A stretch of 6,133 nt of DNA from Nitriliruptoraceae bacterium (GTDB lineage Bacteria > Actinomycetota > Nitriliruptoria > Nitriliruptorales > Nitriliruptoraceae), in the NCBI GenBank assembly GCA_007134165.1, contig SLLJ01000019.1, forward strand, positions 1-6,133, in the 5' to 3' direction. The translations under genes and the position numbers were made by a program. Below the pieces are notes generated by a model. That model did not search any database and was not told the origin of the DNA. It saw only the letters and a list, made by a program, of their open reading frames with translations. Shown here piece after piece: positions 1 to 6,121 of this stretch (position 1 is its first letter; each line of letters starts with the position of its first letter).

Positions 1-1077
1 AACGGCGAGGGCCCCACGGTGCTGCTTCGCGCCGACATGGACGCGCTGCCCGTGACCGAGGACACCGGCCTGGACTATGCCAGCACGGCGACGGGCACCA
101 CCCCCGACGGCGAGCAGGTCGGCGTGATGCACGCCTGCGGCCACGACGTGCACACCACCTGCCTGCTCGGAGCTGCTGCCCACCTCGTCGCCGAGCGCGC
201 CACCTGGTCGGGCACGCTGCTGCTGGTGTTCCAGCCCGCCGAGGAGGTCGGTGCCGGCGCCCGCGCGATGCTCGACGACGGGCTGTACGAGCGCACCGGG
301 GCGCCCGACGTCGTGCTCGGTCAGCACGTCACGCCGATGCCGGCGGGCACGCTGGCGCTGCAGGCCGGTCCGGCCTTCGCCGCCAGCGACACGCTGCGCA
401 TCACCCTGCACGGCCAGGGAACCCACGCCTCCCGTCCGCAGGCCGGGGTGGACCCGATCGTGATGGCCGCGGCCACGGTGCTGCGGCTGCAGACCGTCGT
501 GGCCCGGGAGATCCCGGCCACCGAGACCGCGGTGGTCAGCGTGGGCACGCTGCACGCCGGCAGCGTCGCCAACGTCATCCCCGACCGCGCCGTGCTGGAG
601 CTCAGCGTGCGCACCTTCACCGAGGAGGTGCGCTCGCAGGTGCTCGGCGCGGTCGAGCGCATCGTGCACGGCGAGGCCGCCACCGCCGGTGCTCCGACCC
701 CGCCGACGATCGAGCGGCTGAGTTCCTTCCCGGCCGTGGTCAACCACCCCCAGGCGGCCGAGCGCACCCGCACCGCCCTGGCCGAGGTGGCCGCGTTCGG
801 GGTGGTGCCCGAGCCCGGACTGGTGACCGGCAGCGAGGACGTCGGGCTGCTCGCCGAGCACGCCGGGGTGCCGTGCGTGTACTGGCTGCTCGGGGGGGCC
901 GACCCGGCGGCCTACACCGGTGTGGCCGACCTCCAGGAGGTCAAGCGCCGGATGGACGCCCAGCCCACCAACCACTCACCGCACTTCGCCCCGGTCATCG
1001 AGCCGACCCTGAGCACTGGCGTACGGGCGCTGGTCACCGCGGCACGCTGCTGGCTCGGCCCTGCCGACGACGACTGA
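1..1077 (+). CDS. M20D-family amidohydrolase/carboxypeptidase, 5'-truncated by window edge
   Basis: The frame is open from base 1 and ends at TGA 1075-1077, giving 358 residues. The family is usually about 390-420 residues, so the first few dozen are missing to the left; the GTG at 19 is internal. Numbering from base 1, the N-terminal catalytic region has RADMDALP (10-17), HACGHD (44-49; Cys46 and His48 are expected metal ligands), FQPAEE (77-82; Glu81/82 supply the general base and a ligand) and GQH (His109). The dimerisation/lid insert begins near GQGTHASRP (138-146) and includes GTLHAGSVANVIPD (182-195). The protein closes with GSED (277-280) and NHSPHF (324-329; His325 likely the last ligand). 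Known members hydrolyse N-acyl amino acids, hippurate, auxin conjugates or N-acetyl-diaminopimelate in the cytoplasm; which substrate applies here is not visible. The catalytic set looks complete. Its last 44 bp overlap the convergent phosphatase gene. Confidence 0.93.
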   Translation, partial: NGEGPTVLLRADMDALPVTEDTGLDYASTATGTTPDGEQVGVMHACGHDVHTTCLLGAAAHLVAERATWSGTLLLVFQPAEEVGAGARAMLDDGLYERTGAPDVVLGQHVTPMPAGTLALQAGPAFAASDTLRITLHGQGTHASRPQAGVDPIVMAAATVLRLQTVVAREIPATETAVVSVGTLHAGSVANVIPDRAVLELSVRTFTEEVRSQVLGAVERIVHGEAATAGAPTPPTIERLSSFPAVVNHPQAAERTRTALAEVAAFGVVPEPGLVTGSEDVGLLAEHAGVPCVYWLLGGADPAAYTGVADLQEVKRRMDAQPTNHSPHFAPVIEPTLSTGVRALVTAARCWLGPADDD

Positions 1078-1729
1078 ACGCCGCCTGGCACCGCGCGGCC
1101 AGACCGATGGCGACGAGCCCTGCCGCGACCCCGACCAGGATGCCGACGACGACGTCGGAGACCCAGTGCACCCGCAGCACGACCCGGGAGATGGCCATCG
1201 CGGCCACCACGAGTCCGGCAGCCGCCCACACCCGCCGGTCCCGGCGCCGCTCGGGCAGGATGAGCACGACCAGGCACAGCACCGTGACGGCGACGGCGGA
1301 CGAGTGGCCGGAAGGAAAAGCCGCGGAGCGGGTCGCCTCGAGCGCCAGCGGAGGGCGAGCCCGGTCGTAGCCCTCCTTCATGGCCGTCGTCACCACCTCG
1401 CTCAGCGCGATCGACCCCACCCACGCGCCCAGCCGCCACCACCACCGGCGCCACGCGAGCACCAGCCCGATCACCACCCGCAGCGGCGCGGTCACCCACA
1501 CCGAACCCAGCAGCGCGAGCACGTGCGAAGCGGCGATGAGCACGCCACCGTCGCGCCCCGTCGTCCACCCGTGGACCCGGACGTCGAGGTCCAGCACAGC
1601 CGCCTGCGCCGCCGGCCAGGCCGCCGCCACCGCCAGCATTCCAGCAACGAGCACCGCGATCACCAGTCCCGTGCCCAGCACCGTCCACGGTCGCCCGACG
1701 ATCGGCGGCTCGTTGCGACCCGGATTCAT
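1034..1729 (-). CDS. PAP2-family membrane phosphatase with complete active site
   Basis: A 231-residue integral membrane protein, the third and last gene of the minus-strand operon. All three PAP2 motifs are intact: Lys118 with Arg125-Pro126 (KX6RP), PSGH at 139-142, and Ser181-Arg182, His188, Asp192 (SRX5HX3D). Six hydrophobic segments are visible near 18-40, 64-92, 99-117, 143-159, 167-186 and 190-212. Arg-rich loops at 94-99 and 160-166 predict cytoplasmic sides, placing the active site outside. Relatives dephosphorylate lipid phosphates such as phosphatidic acid, phosphatidylglycerol phosphate or undecaprenyl pyrophosphate; the substrate here is unknown. I chose ATG at 1729-1727 because it overlaps the lipoprotein stop as ATGA, and because upstream in-frame codons encode Arg-rich sequence unlike the family. 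No good ribosome binding site precedes it, so translational coupling is likely. The C-terminal tail is basic. Stop at 1036-1034, inside the amidohydrolase gene. Confidence 0.93.
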   Translation of the reverse strand: MNPGRNEPPIVGRPWTVLGTGLVIAVLVAGMLAVAAAWPAAQAAVLDLDVRVHGWTTGRDGGVLIAASHVLALLGSVWVTAPLRVVIGLVLAWRRWWWRLGAWVGSIALSEVVTTAMKEGYDRARPPLALEATRSAAFPSGHSSAVAVTVLCLVVLILPERRRDRRVWAAAGLVVAAMAISRVVLRVHWVSDVVVGILVGVAAGLVAIGLAARCQAAFSRRRQGRASSVPR

Positions 1730-2694
1730 GGCGGCGGACCCAGGTGGTAGCCGAGCGGCGCAAGCTCGGCACGCAACTCGGCGAGCGGGAAGAGCCCGAC
1801 CGCCCGGTCGATGTCCTGCTCGATCGTGCCCGCCCCGGGTCCGGAGGCGTCGATCTCGTACACGAGGCAGCCACCGTCGACCGGCTGCCACCAGGTCGCC
1901 GCCAGCTGCGGGACCGGCGCCCGGTCAGCGAGTTCGGCCAGCACCGTGGCCAGGCTGCCCTCGACCGGACCGGACACCCCGGGAAGGCGCAGCTCGAGCA
2001 GGCCGGAGAGCTGGTAGTCGTCATCGACCACGAGCACGGCCGCCTCGTCTTCGAGTGCCTCGGTGACCCGCTCGGCGACGGTGCCCCACCCGGCCGGCGC
2101 ATAGCGTGAGCGGACCGGGTTGCCGCCCAGTCGGCGCTGGGAGAGGTTCTCGGCCAGCAGGAACGCGTCACGGTCGTGGCGGGCGGCGACCGCGACCACC
2201 ACCACCCGGACTGCCGGGCCGGGCTCGTGCACGAGCACCGAGCGCGGATGGTCGTCGACCGGTCCCGACATCTGCTCGGCCCCGGGGTCCGGCTGGCAGC
2301 TCTCGGACAGCGTCACGGTCAGGAACCGCAGTCCCAGCGACGTCGAGGTGAAGGCCAGCGACACCTCGCCGCTGACGGGCTCGTCCATCACGGGCTGCCA
2401 GCCGGTGGGCGGATCGGCCACGCACAGGCCGTAGTCCGCGTCGGGCACGGCCTGGGCCTGGATCAGGTGCGCGCTTCGCAGCGCCATCGATTCTCCGTCG
2501 GCCAGGCTGAGCCGCACGTGTCCGCGGTCGCCGGACCCGGTCACCTCCAGTTCGCCGCACACCGGGATGCCGGGTCCGTAGGGTCGGCAGGCCGCCAGCA
2601 GCACCGCGAACGTCGCGACCAGCACCAGACGCCTGGTGCTGGCCGGGCCGCGTCGAGTGGACACGGATCGACGGGACACGGATTGGCCAGTCAC
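1726..2694 (-). CDS. Predicted secreted lipoprotein, function unknown
   Basis: A 322-residue protein that I do not recognise as a named family. It starts with an Arg-rich n-region (Arg8-9, 14-15, 21-22), a hydrophobic stretch at 23-35 and a lipobox LAAC ending at Cys36, so it should be lipidated and anchored on the outer face of the membrane. S-T-R-R-L-V-L at 19-25 is loosely Tat-like. The mature part has four further cysteines (46, 91, 133, 276), which could pair outside the cell. Two regions can be guessed: about 40-145, with alternating hydrophobic and polar residues suggesting beta strands, and about 160-322, which includes TWW (268-269) and GGC (274-276) followed by acidic and helical segments. 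GTG at 2694 overlaps the stop of the upstream gene (GTGA) and has a G-rich ribosome binding site 5 nt away. GTG codons at residues 6 and 11 are less likely alternatives. The tight coupling suggests it works with the two membrane proteins. Confidence 0.85.
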   Translation of the reverse strand: MTGQSVSRRSVSTRRGPASTRRLVLVATFAVLLAACRPYGPGIPVCGELEVTGSGDRGHVRLSLADGESMALRSAHLIQAQAVPDADYGLCVADPPTGWQPVMDEPVSGEVSLAFTSTSLGLRFLTVTLSESCQPDPGAEQMSGPVDDHPRSVLVHEPGPAVRVVVVAVAARHDRDAFLLAENLSQRRLGGNPVRSRYAPAGWGTVAERVTEALEDEAAVLVVDDDYQLSGLLELRLPGVSGPVEGSLATVLAELADRAPVPQLAATWWQPVDGGCLVYEIDASGPGAGTIEQDIDRAVGLFPLAELRAELAPLGYHLGPPP

Positions 2695-4958
2695 AGGAAC
2701 CCCCCGCCGGTGAGGTTCTCGACCAGGATCGGGAGCAGCAGCACGATCACCGCCAACGCGGCGAGCGTGAGAAGAATCCGCCGCCGGCTGAAGCGCTGGA
2801 TGGAGATCGGTTCACGGTCAGGGGCGAGCTCGCGGAAGCGCGCCACGAGGTCCAGGCCTTCGGTGCGGGCCAGCAACCGCAGCGACGAGCGCGACTCGGA
2901 CGGGATCGTGACGCTACGGGTGGCGGCGAACGCCTCGGCGATGTCCTCGGGGGCGAAGAACCGCAGCGCGCGCCGGTAGACCTGCTCGGGGGAGGTGCGC
3001 AGGGCCAGGATCAGCATCATGTTGGCGAGGTCGACCGCCTGCCGCCACGGGCTTGGTCGCACCATCGCGAAGGCGACGTCGACCAGTCGCACGTGGCCGT
3101 CCTGGACGAGCACGTTGCCGGGCTTGATGTCGCGGTGGGCCAGCCCGGCGTCCCACAGCCGCCGCACCACCATCAGCGCCTCGTCGATGATCTGCTCGTC
3201 GACCTCGGCGCGGCTGATCTCCTGCGCCTCCTCGATGAACTCGGTGACCGTGAGGTACTCGCGCTCCGGGGTGATCTCCACGACCCCGAACGACCGGGCA
3301 CAGGGGATGCCGGCCTGACGCATGAGCAGTAGGAGGTAGTCCTCCCGCTCCACCAGCCGCCGGACCGAAGGGTGACGCAGTTCGTCCTCGAGCGAGCCGT
3401 AGAGGATGGTGCGGGCCGCCTTGTACCAGCGATCCGCCCGCAGATGCGAGGTGCTGTACAGCTTGGCGAAGAGCAACCGCTCACCACCGGTCTCACCCTC
3501 GACGGTCAGCCGCAGCGGGGTGGAGCCACCGGAGGCCTCCAGCCCGAACGGCTCGATCGCAACCACTTCCAGCCCGAGTTGGTCGCTGACCGCCCGGCGG
3601 ATCGCGTCGCTGCGGCGCGCGTCGATGTCGAGGTGGGCTCCGCGACCCCCACGGCGGTAGCGGACCGGGAACACCTGCGATGGGGCGAGCGTGCGGAAGG
3701 CGACCAACGGAACGGCCGCCCCGAGCAGGGCGGCGACCACCCCGTCGGTGAGATGATCGACGCCGAGGTAGAGGCGGGCGAGCACCACCGCAGCCACCAG
3801 CAGGGTGCCGACCAGCGTCACGACCCGCCGCCACCGGCCGCGGGGCAGCAGGGCCAGGCCGGCGATCGTGAGGGTCACCGTGAGGCTGGCGACCGGCGAC
3901 GACGGGTGGGCGTAGCCCTCCCAGGACGTCAGGATCGGGACCAGGGGGCGGGGGCGTCCGATCGCGACCGCCATGGCCTCGACCACGGTCTCGAGCACGA
4001 ACAGCGCCAGCAGCGCGACCAGCAGGTGGCGCCAACGACGGAAGACGAGCAGCACCAGCAAGGTGGCCAGCCGCAGCGGTCGCCAGAACCACGGGCTCGA
4101 AAGCCAGGCGATGGCCGTCGCCAGGTCGGTCCAGACCTCCCTACGGCGGGCCACGACCCGGGCCAGCAGTTGGTCGTCGCGAGCCTGCCACCAGTCCACC
4201 GCGCCGGGCACCAGGAACAGGCTGGCCCACAGCCCCGCGATCGCGACCGCGACGAGCACCGCGATCCGCCCCGATAGGCGCAGGTCGCGCGGCAGCGGCT
4301 CGCGCTCCCCCGACGGTCGGCGGCGCCGGCCGGTGTAGCGCAGACCTCCGACCCGTGCCTGACGTCGGCGCCCAACCTCGTCGAGGCTGGCCGGGACGAG
4401 TTCGGCGACCGCCCAGGATCCCCCGATCGCCGTCCCGCCGTCGAGCGCGAGCAGTTCCAGCGCCCGCAGGTTCGGGCCCGGGTCGCGGGCGAGCGCAGCC
4501 GCAGCCTCCGGGGAGAGCACCAGGCTGCCCTCGGGTGCGTCACGCAGCAGGCGAAGCGCATCATCGACGGCCGCGCCGATCGCCTCGTCGCCGTTTGGAA
4601 GATCGGGACGGTGGCACAGCACGAACCGGGCGTCGTCGAGGCGCTCGTCACGCAGTTCGCGCAGCACCGCGGCTGCCGCTGCGACGGCACCCTCGACGGT
4701 CACGAAGCCGGCCCCGATCGTGGTGCGATCGTCCGCCTGCGCCGCGGGCGGAGGTGCAACGGCCGGAGCTGCCACGACCGGCAGCTGCACCAGCCGTCCG
4801 CCGTGGACCGGCACCAGGGCAGCCAGGATCGCCCGGAGCGACGCTCCGGCCGGTGTGGCCGCCTCGGCCAACAGCACCGTCAACTCGCGCGTGGTCGTCC
4901 CCCCGCTTCGGGCCCTGTGACGGCCCGGATGCCATACTGCCCGGTGGACGACGAACAC
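2691..4958 (-). CDS. Multidomain membrane protein: cyclase-like + degenerate PAP2-like + protein/lipid-kinase-like domain
   Basis: A 755-residue first gene of the operon. Residues 25-187 resemble a degenerate class III cyclase domain: HGGR (52-55), GAGF (82-85) where cyclases have GDGF, and GAAVDDALRL (128-137) followed by GSLVLS (144-149). Residues 231-422 carry six hydrophobic helices with a PAP2-like layout, but the active site is lost: Ala330 for Lys, PSSP (352-355) for PSGH, Asp401 for the last His; GRPRP (334-338), Arg395 and Asp405 remain. Residues about 465-715 look like a kinase of the RIO/Kdo-kinase/APH-like fold: Lys499, Glu537 or Glu539, HRDIKPGN (608-615; Asp610 and Asn615), and Asp627 in VDVAF replacing the DFG phenylalanine and glycine. 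A last helix spans 728-746. Arg-rich loops at 207-214, 307-310, 374-378 and 433-439 put both soluble domains in the cytoplasm. The GTG start has no clear ribosome binding site; TTG at 4883 is an alternative that begins right at the first predicted strand. Confidence 0.9.
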   Translation of the reverse strand: MFVVHRAVWHPGRHRARSGGTTTRELTVLLAEAATPAGASLRAILAALVPVHGGRLVQLPVVAAPAVAPPPAAQADDRTTIGAGFVTVEGAVAAAAAVLRELRDERLDDARFVLCHRPDLPNGDEAIGAAVDDALRLLRDAPEGSLVLSPEAAAALARDPGPNLRALELLALDGGTAIGGSWAVAELVPASLDEVGRRRQARVGGLRYTGRRRRPSGEREPLPRDLRLSGRIAVLVAVAIAGLWASLFLVPGAVDWWQARDDQLLARVVARRREVWTDLATAIAWLSSPWFWRPLRLATLLVLLVFRRWRHLLVALLALFVLETVVEAMAVAIGRPRPLVPILTSWEGYAHPSSPVASLTVTLTIAGLALLPRGRWRRVVTLVGTLLVAAVVLARLYLGVDHLTDGVVAALLGAAVPLVAFRTLAPSQVFPVRYRRGGRGAHLDIDARRSDAIRRAVSDQLGLEVVAIEPFGLEASGGSTPLRLTVEGETGGERLLFAKLYSTSHLRADRWYKAARTILYGSLEDELRHPSVRRLVEREDYLLLLMRQAGIPCARSFGVVEITPEREYLTVTEFIEEAQEISRAEVDEQIIDEALMVVRRLWDAGLAHRDIKPGNVLVQDGHVRLVDVAFAMVRPSPWRQAVDLANMMLILALRTSPEQVYRRALRFFAPEDIAEAFAATRSVTIPSESRSSLRLLARTEGLDLVARFRELAPDREPISIQRFSRRRILLTLAALAVIVLLLPILVENLTGGGFL
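2700..2705 (-). promoter_or_regulatory. G-rich ribosome binding site for the lipoprotein GTG start
   Basis: On the minus strand a run of six G lies 5 nt before the GTG at 2694. It falls within the last codons of the upstream multidomain gene, so the lipoprotein has its own binding site as well as the GTGA overlap. This favours GTG 2694 over in-frame GTG codons further in. Confidence 0.5.
4930..4938 (+). promoter_or_regulatory. Candidate extended -10 element for the flippase-like gene
   Basis: TGCCATACT reads as an extended -10 (TGn followed by CATACT, four of six matches to TATAAT). It sits in a small A/T-richer island within very G+C-rich DNA. Transcription would start near 4945, giving a leader of about 34 nt that contains the ribosome binding site at 4966-4971. 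I see no convincing -35 at normal spacing. If the multidomain gene really starts at GTG 4958, this element lies within its coding sequence; if it starts at TTG 4883, the element lies in a true divergent intergenic region. Judged by eye only. Confidence 0.35.
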
Positions 4959-4965
4959 GCGAACC

Positions 4966-4971
4966 GGGGGA
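4966..4971 (+). promoter_or_regulatory. Ribosome binding site of the flippase-like gene
   Basis: GGGGGA lies 7 nt before ATG 4979. This good spacing decides the start at 4979 against the long in-frame extension upstream, which only mirrors the opposite-strand gene. Confidence 0.55.
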
Positions 4972-4978
4972 CGAGCGG

Positions 4979-6022
4979 ATGACCACCAGCGACCCGCCGC
5001 AGCGCGTGAAGGTCTGGCGGATCGTCGGCTCGCTGGCCGTGGCTGCGGTGCTGCTGATCGGCATCCTGCCCCAACTCGCCGACCTCGGCGAGGTGTGGGC
5101 GACCATCGGTGGGCTGGCCCCGGTGTGGGTGGCGGCGCTGCTGCTCGCCTCCGCCTGGAACATCGCCACCTACCAGTTCGTGATGATGTCCGCGCTGCCG
5201 GGGCTGTCGATGGGCCGGGCGTTCGTCGCCGGGCAGCTGTCGACCGCTCTGGCCAACACCGTGCCGGCCGGCGCGGTCGTCGGCGTGGGCGTGACCTACA
5301 CCGTGCTGCGCTCCTTCGGGCACGGCACCCGGGCGATCGCGATCGCTGCGGCCGTGACCGGGCTGTTCAACACCTTCGTCAAGCTTGGCCTGCCGATCGT
5401 CGCGCTGGCCTGGCTGGCGCTCGGCGGCGAGGCCAGCGCGGCACTGGCGGCAACGGCGGTGACGGGGCTGGCGGTGCTCGTGGCCGCCCTGGTCGTGGGC
5501 GGGCTGAGCCTGTCGCGGGCGTCGATCGCACGTCGCACCGGCGAGGTGGCGGGAGCTCTGGTCAGCCGCGTGCGTCGACTGCTCAAGCGAGGGCCGGTGA
5601 CCGACTGGGGGGAGCGTTTCGCCGACTTCCAGTCGCGCAGCGCCGAGGTGCTGCGCGACCGGTGGGGGCTGGTGACGCTTTCCACCCTGGTCAGCCACCT
5701 GTCGTTGTACCTGGTGCTGCTGGCGGCGTTGCGGGCCGTGGGCATCGAACCGGGGGAGGTCAGCGCCGCCCAGGCGATGGGGGCGTTCGCGTTCGTGCGG
5801 CTGGCGACCGCCCTGCCGATCACCCCCGGCGGGCTCGGAGTGGTGGAGCTCGGGATGTCCGCCGCCCTGACGGTGGCGGGCGGCCCGGAGGCCCAGGTGG
5901 TCGCGGCGGTGCTGATCTACCGCACGCTGACCTACGCCCTGCAGGTCCCGCTGGGTGCGCTGTCGTGGGTGGTGTGGCGCCGCCATGCCCGCCGCCGACC
6001 GGTGGGGGCTCAGGGGTCGTGA
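4979..6022 (+). CDS. Lysylphosphatidylglycerol synthase TM-domain / flippase-like membrane protein (UPF0104, YbhN-like)
   Basis: A 347-residue polytopic protein with about eight hydrophobic segments (near 13-30, 47-70, 86-110, 119-147, 155-177, 231-251, 265-299 and 306-334). Recognisable family features are NTVPAG (93-98) with the following Gly/Val-rich helix, and PITPGGLGVVE (280-290) with YR at 314-315. These match the integral-membrane domain that MprF uses to translocate lysyl-phosphatidylglycerol and that stands alone in YbhN/AglD-type proteins. There is no synthase domain, so the likely role is moving or binding a lipid rather than aminoacylating it; the substrate is unknown. Basic loops at 180-205 and 334-340 are predicted to be cytoplasmic. 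ATG 4979 has a ribosome binding site at good spacing. It is divergent from the kinase/PAP2 operon and probably shares its control region. The stop at 6020-6022 is followed by no visible hairpin terminator. Confidence 0.9.
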   Translation: MTTSDPPQRVKVWRIVGSLAVAAVLLIGILPQLADLGEVWATIGGLAPVWVAALLLASAWNIATYQFVMMSALPGLSMGRAFVAGQLSTALANTVPAGAVVGVGVTYTVLRSFGHGTRAIAIAAAVTGLFNTFVKLGLPIVALAWLALGGEASAALAATAVTGLAVLVAALVVGGLSLSRASIARRTGEVAGALVSRVRRLLKRGPVTDWGERFADFQSRSAEVLRDRWGLVTLSTLVSHLSLYLVLLAALRAVGIEPGEVSAAQAMGAFAFVRLATALPITPGGLGVVELGMSAALTVAGGPEAQVVAAVLIYRTLTYALQVPLGALSWVVWRRHARRRPVGAQGS

Positions 6023-6083
6023 GCTGCTGGGGGTTGGTTCATCACCTGTAGGCGGCTGTCTTGGTCTGTCGTGGGCGGTGGTG

Positions 6084-6114
6084 TGGACGGGGTGTCGCAG
6101 GGGCGTGGGATGCT
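6084..6114 (+). promoter_or_regulatory. Candidate promoter for a leaderless gene at the right edge
   Basis: TGGACG at 6084-6089 resembles a TTGACn -35, and GATGCT at 6109-6114 resembles an actinobacterial TAnnnT -10, separated by 19 bp. The last T of the -10 is 7 nt before ATG 6122, so transcription would start at or next to the A of that codon, the usual geometry of leaderless actinobacterial genes. No Shine-Dalgarno element lies at proper distance before 6122. The 99 bases from 6023 to 6121 are strikingly strand-asymmetric (47 G, 27 T, 19 C, 6 A by hand count) and contain no other feature I can name. Confidence 0.35.
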
Positions 6115-6121
6115 GTCGGTC

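Noticed and set aside
1730..1891. Longer PAP2 start adding 54 residues
   Set aside because: The added residues are Arg-rich and overlap the lipoprotein coding sequence. ATG 1729 makes the ATGA junction expected for this operon.
912..2171. A 419-codon minus-strand open frame across the amidohydrolase end, PAP2 and lipoprotein genes
   Set aside because: It cuts through three supported genes in a wrong frame and shows only Arg/Gly/Ala-rich sequence.
3372..4277. A 301-codon open frame on the plus strand inside the multidomain gene
   Set aside because: Its translation is rich in Gln, Arg, Asp, Gly and Pro with no hydrophobic pattern or motif. It is the antisense mirror of a well-supported high-G+C gene.
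4923..4944. Repeated GCCCGG hexamers 16 bp apart flanking the -10-like element as a possible operator
   Set aside because: Such hexamers are common by chance in this composition, and I see no further symmetry to support a binding site.
4355..4978. In-frame upstream extension of the flippase-like gene (about 208 codons)
   Set aside because: The extension is Pro/Arg-rich, lies antisense to the multidomain gene, and ATG 4979 has its own well-spaced ribosome binding site.
4880..5986. A 368-codon open frame on the minus strand opposite the flippase-like gene
   Set aside because: Low-complexity Gln/His/Arg/Gly composition, and the opposite strand encodes clear membrane helices and family motifs.
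6023..6075. Rho-independent terminator after the flippase-like gene
   Set aside because: I found no stem of useful length followed by a T run in this stretch.
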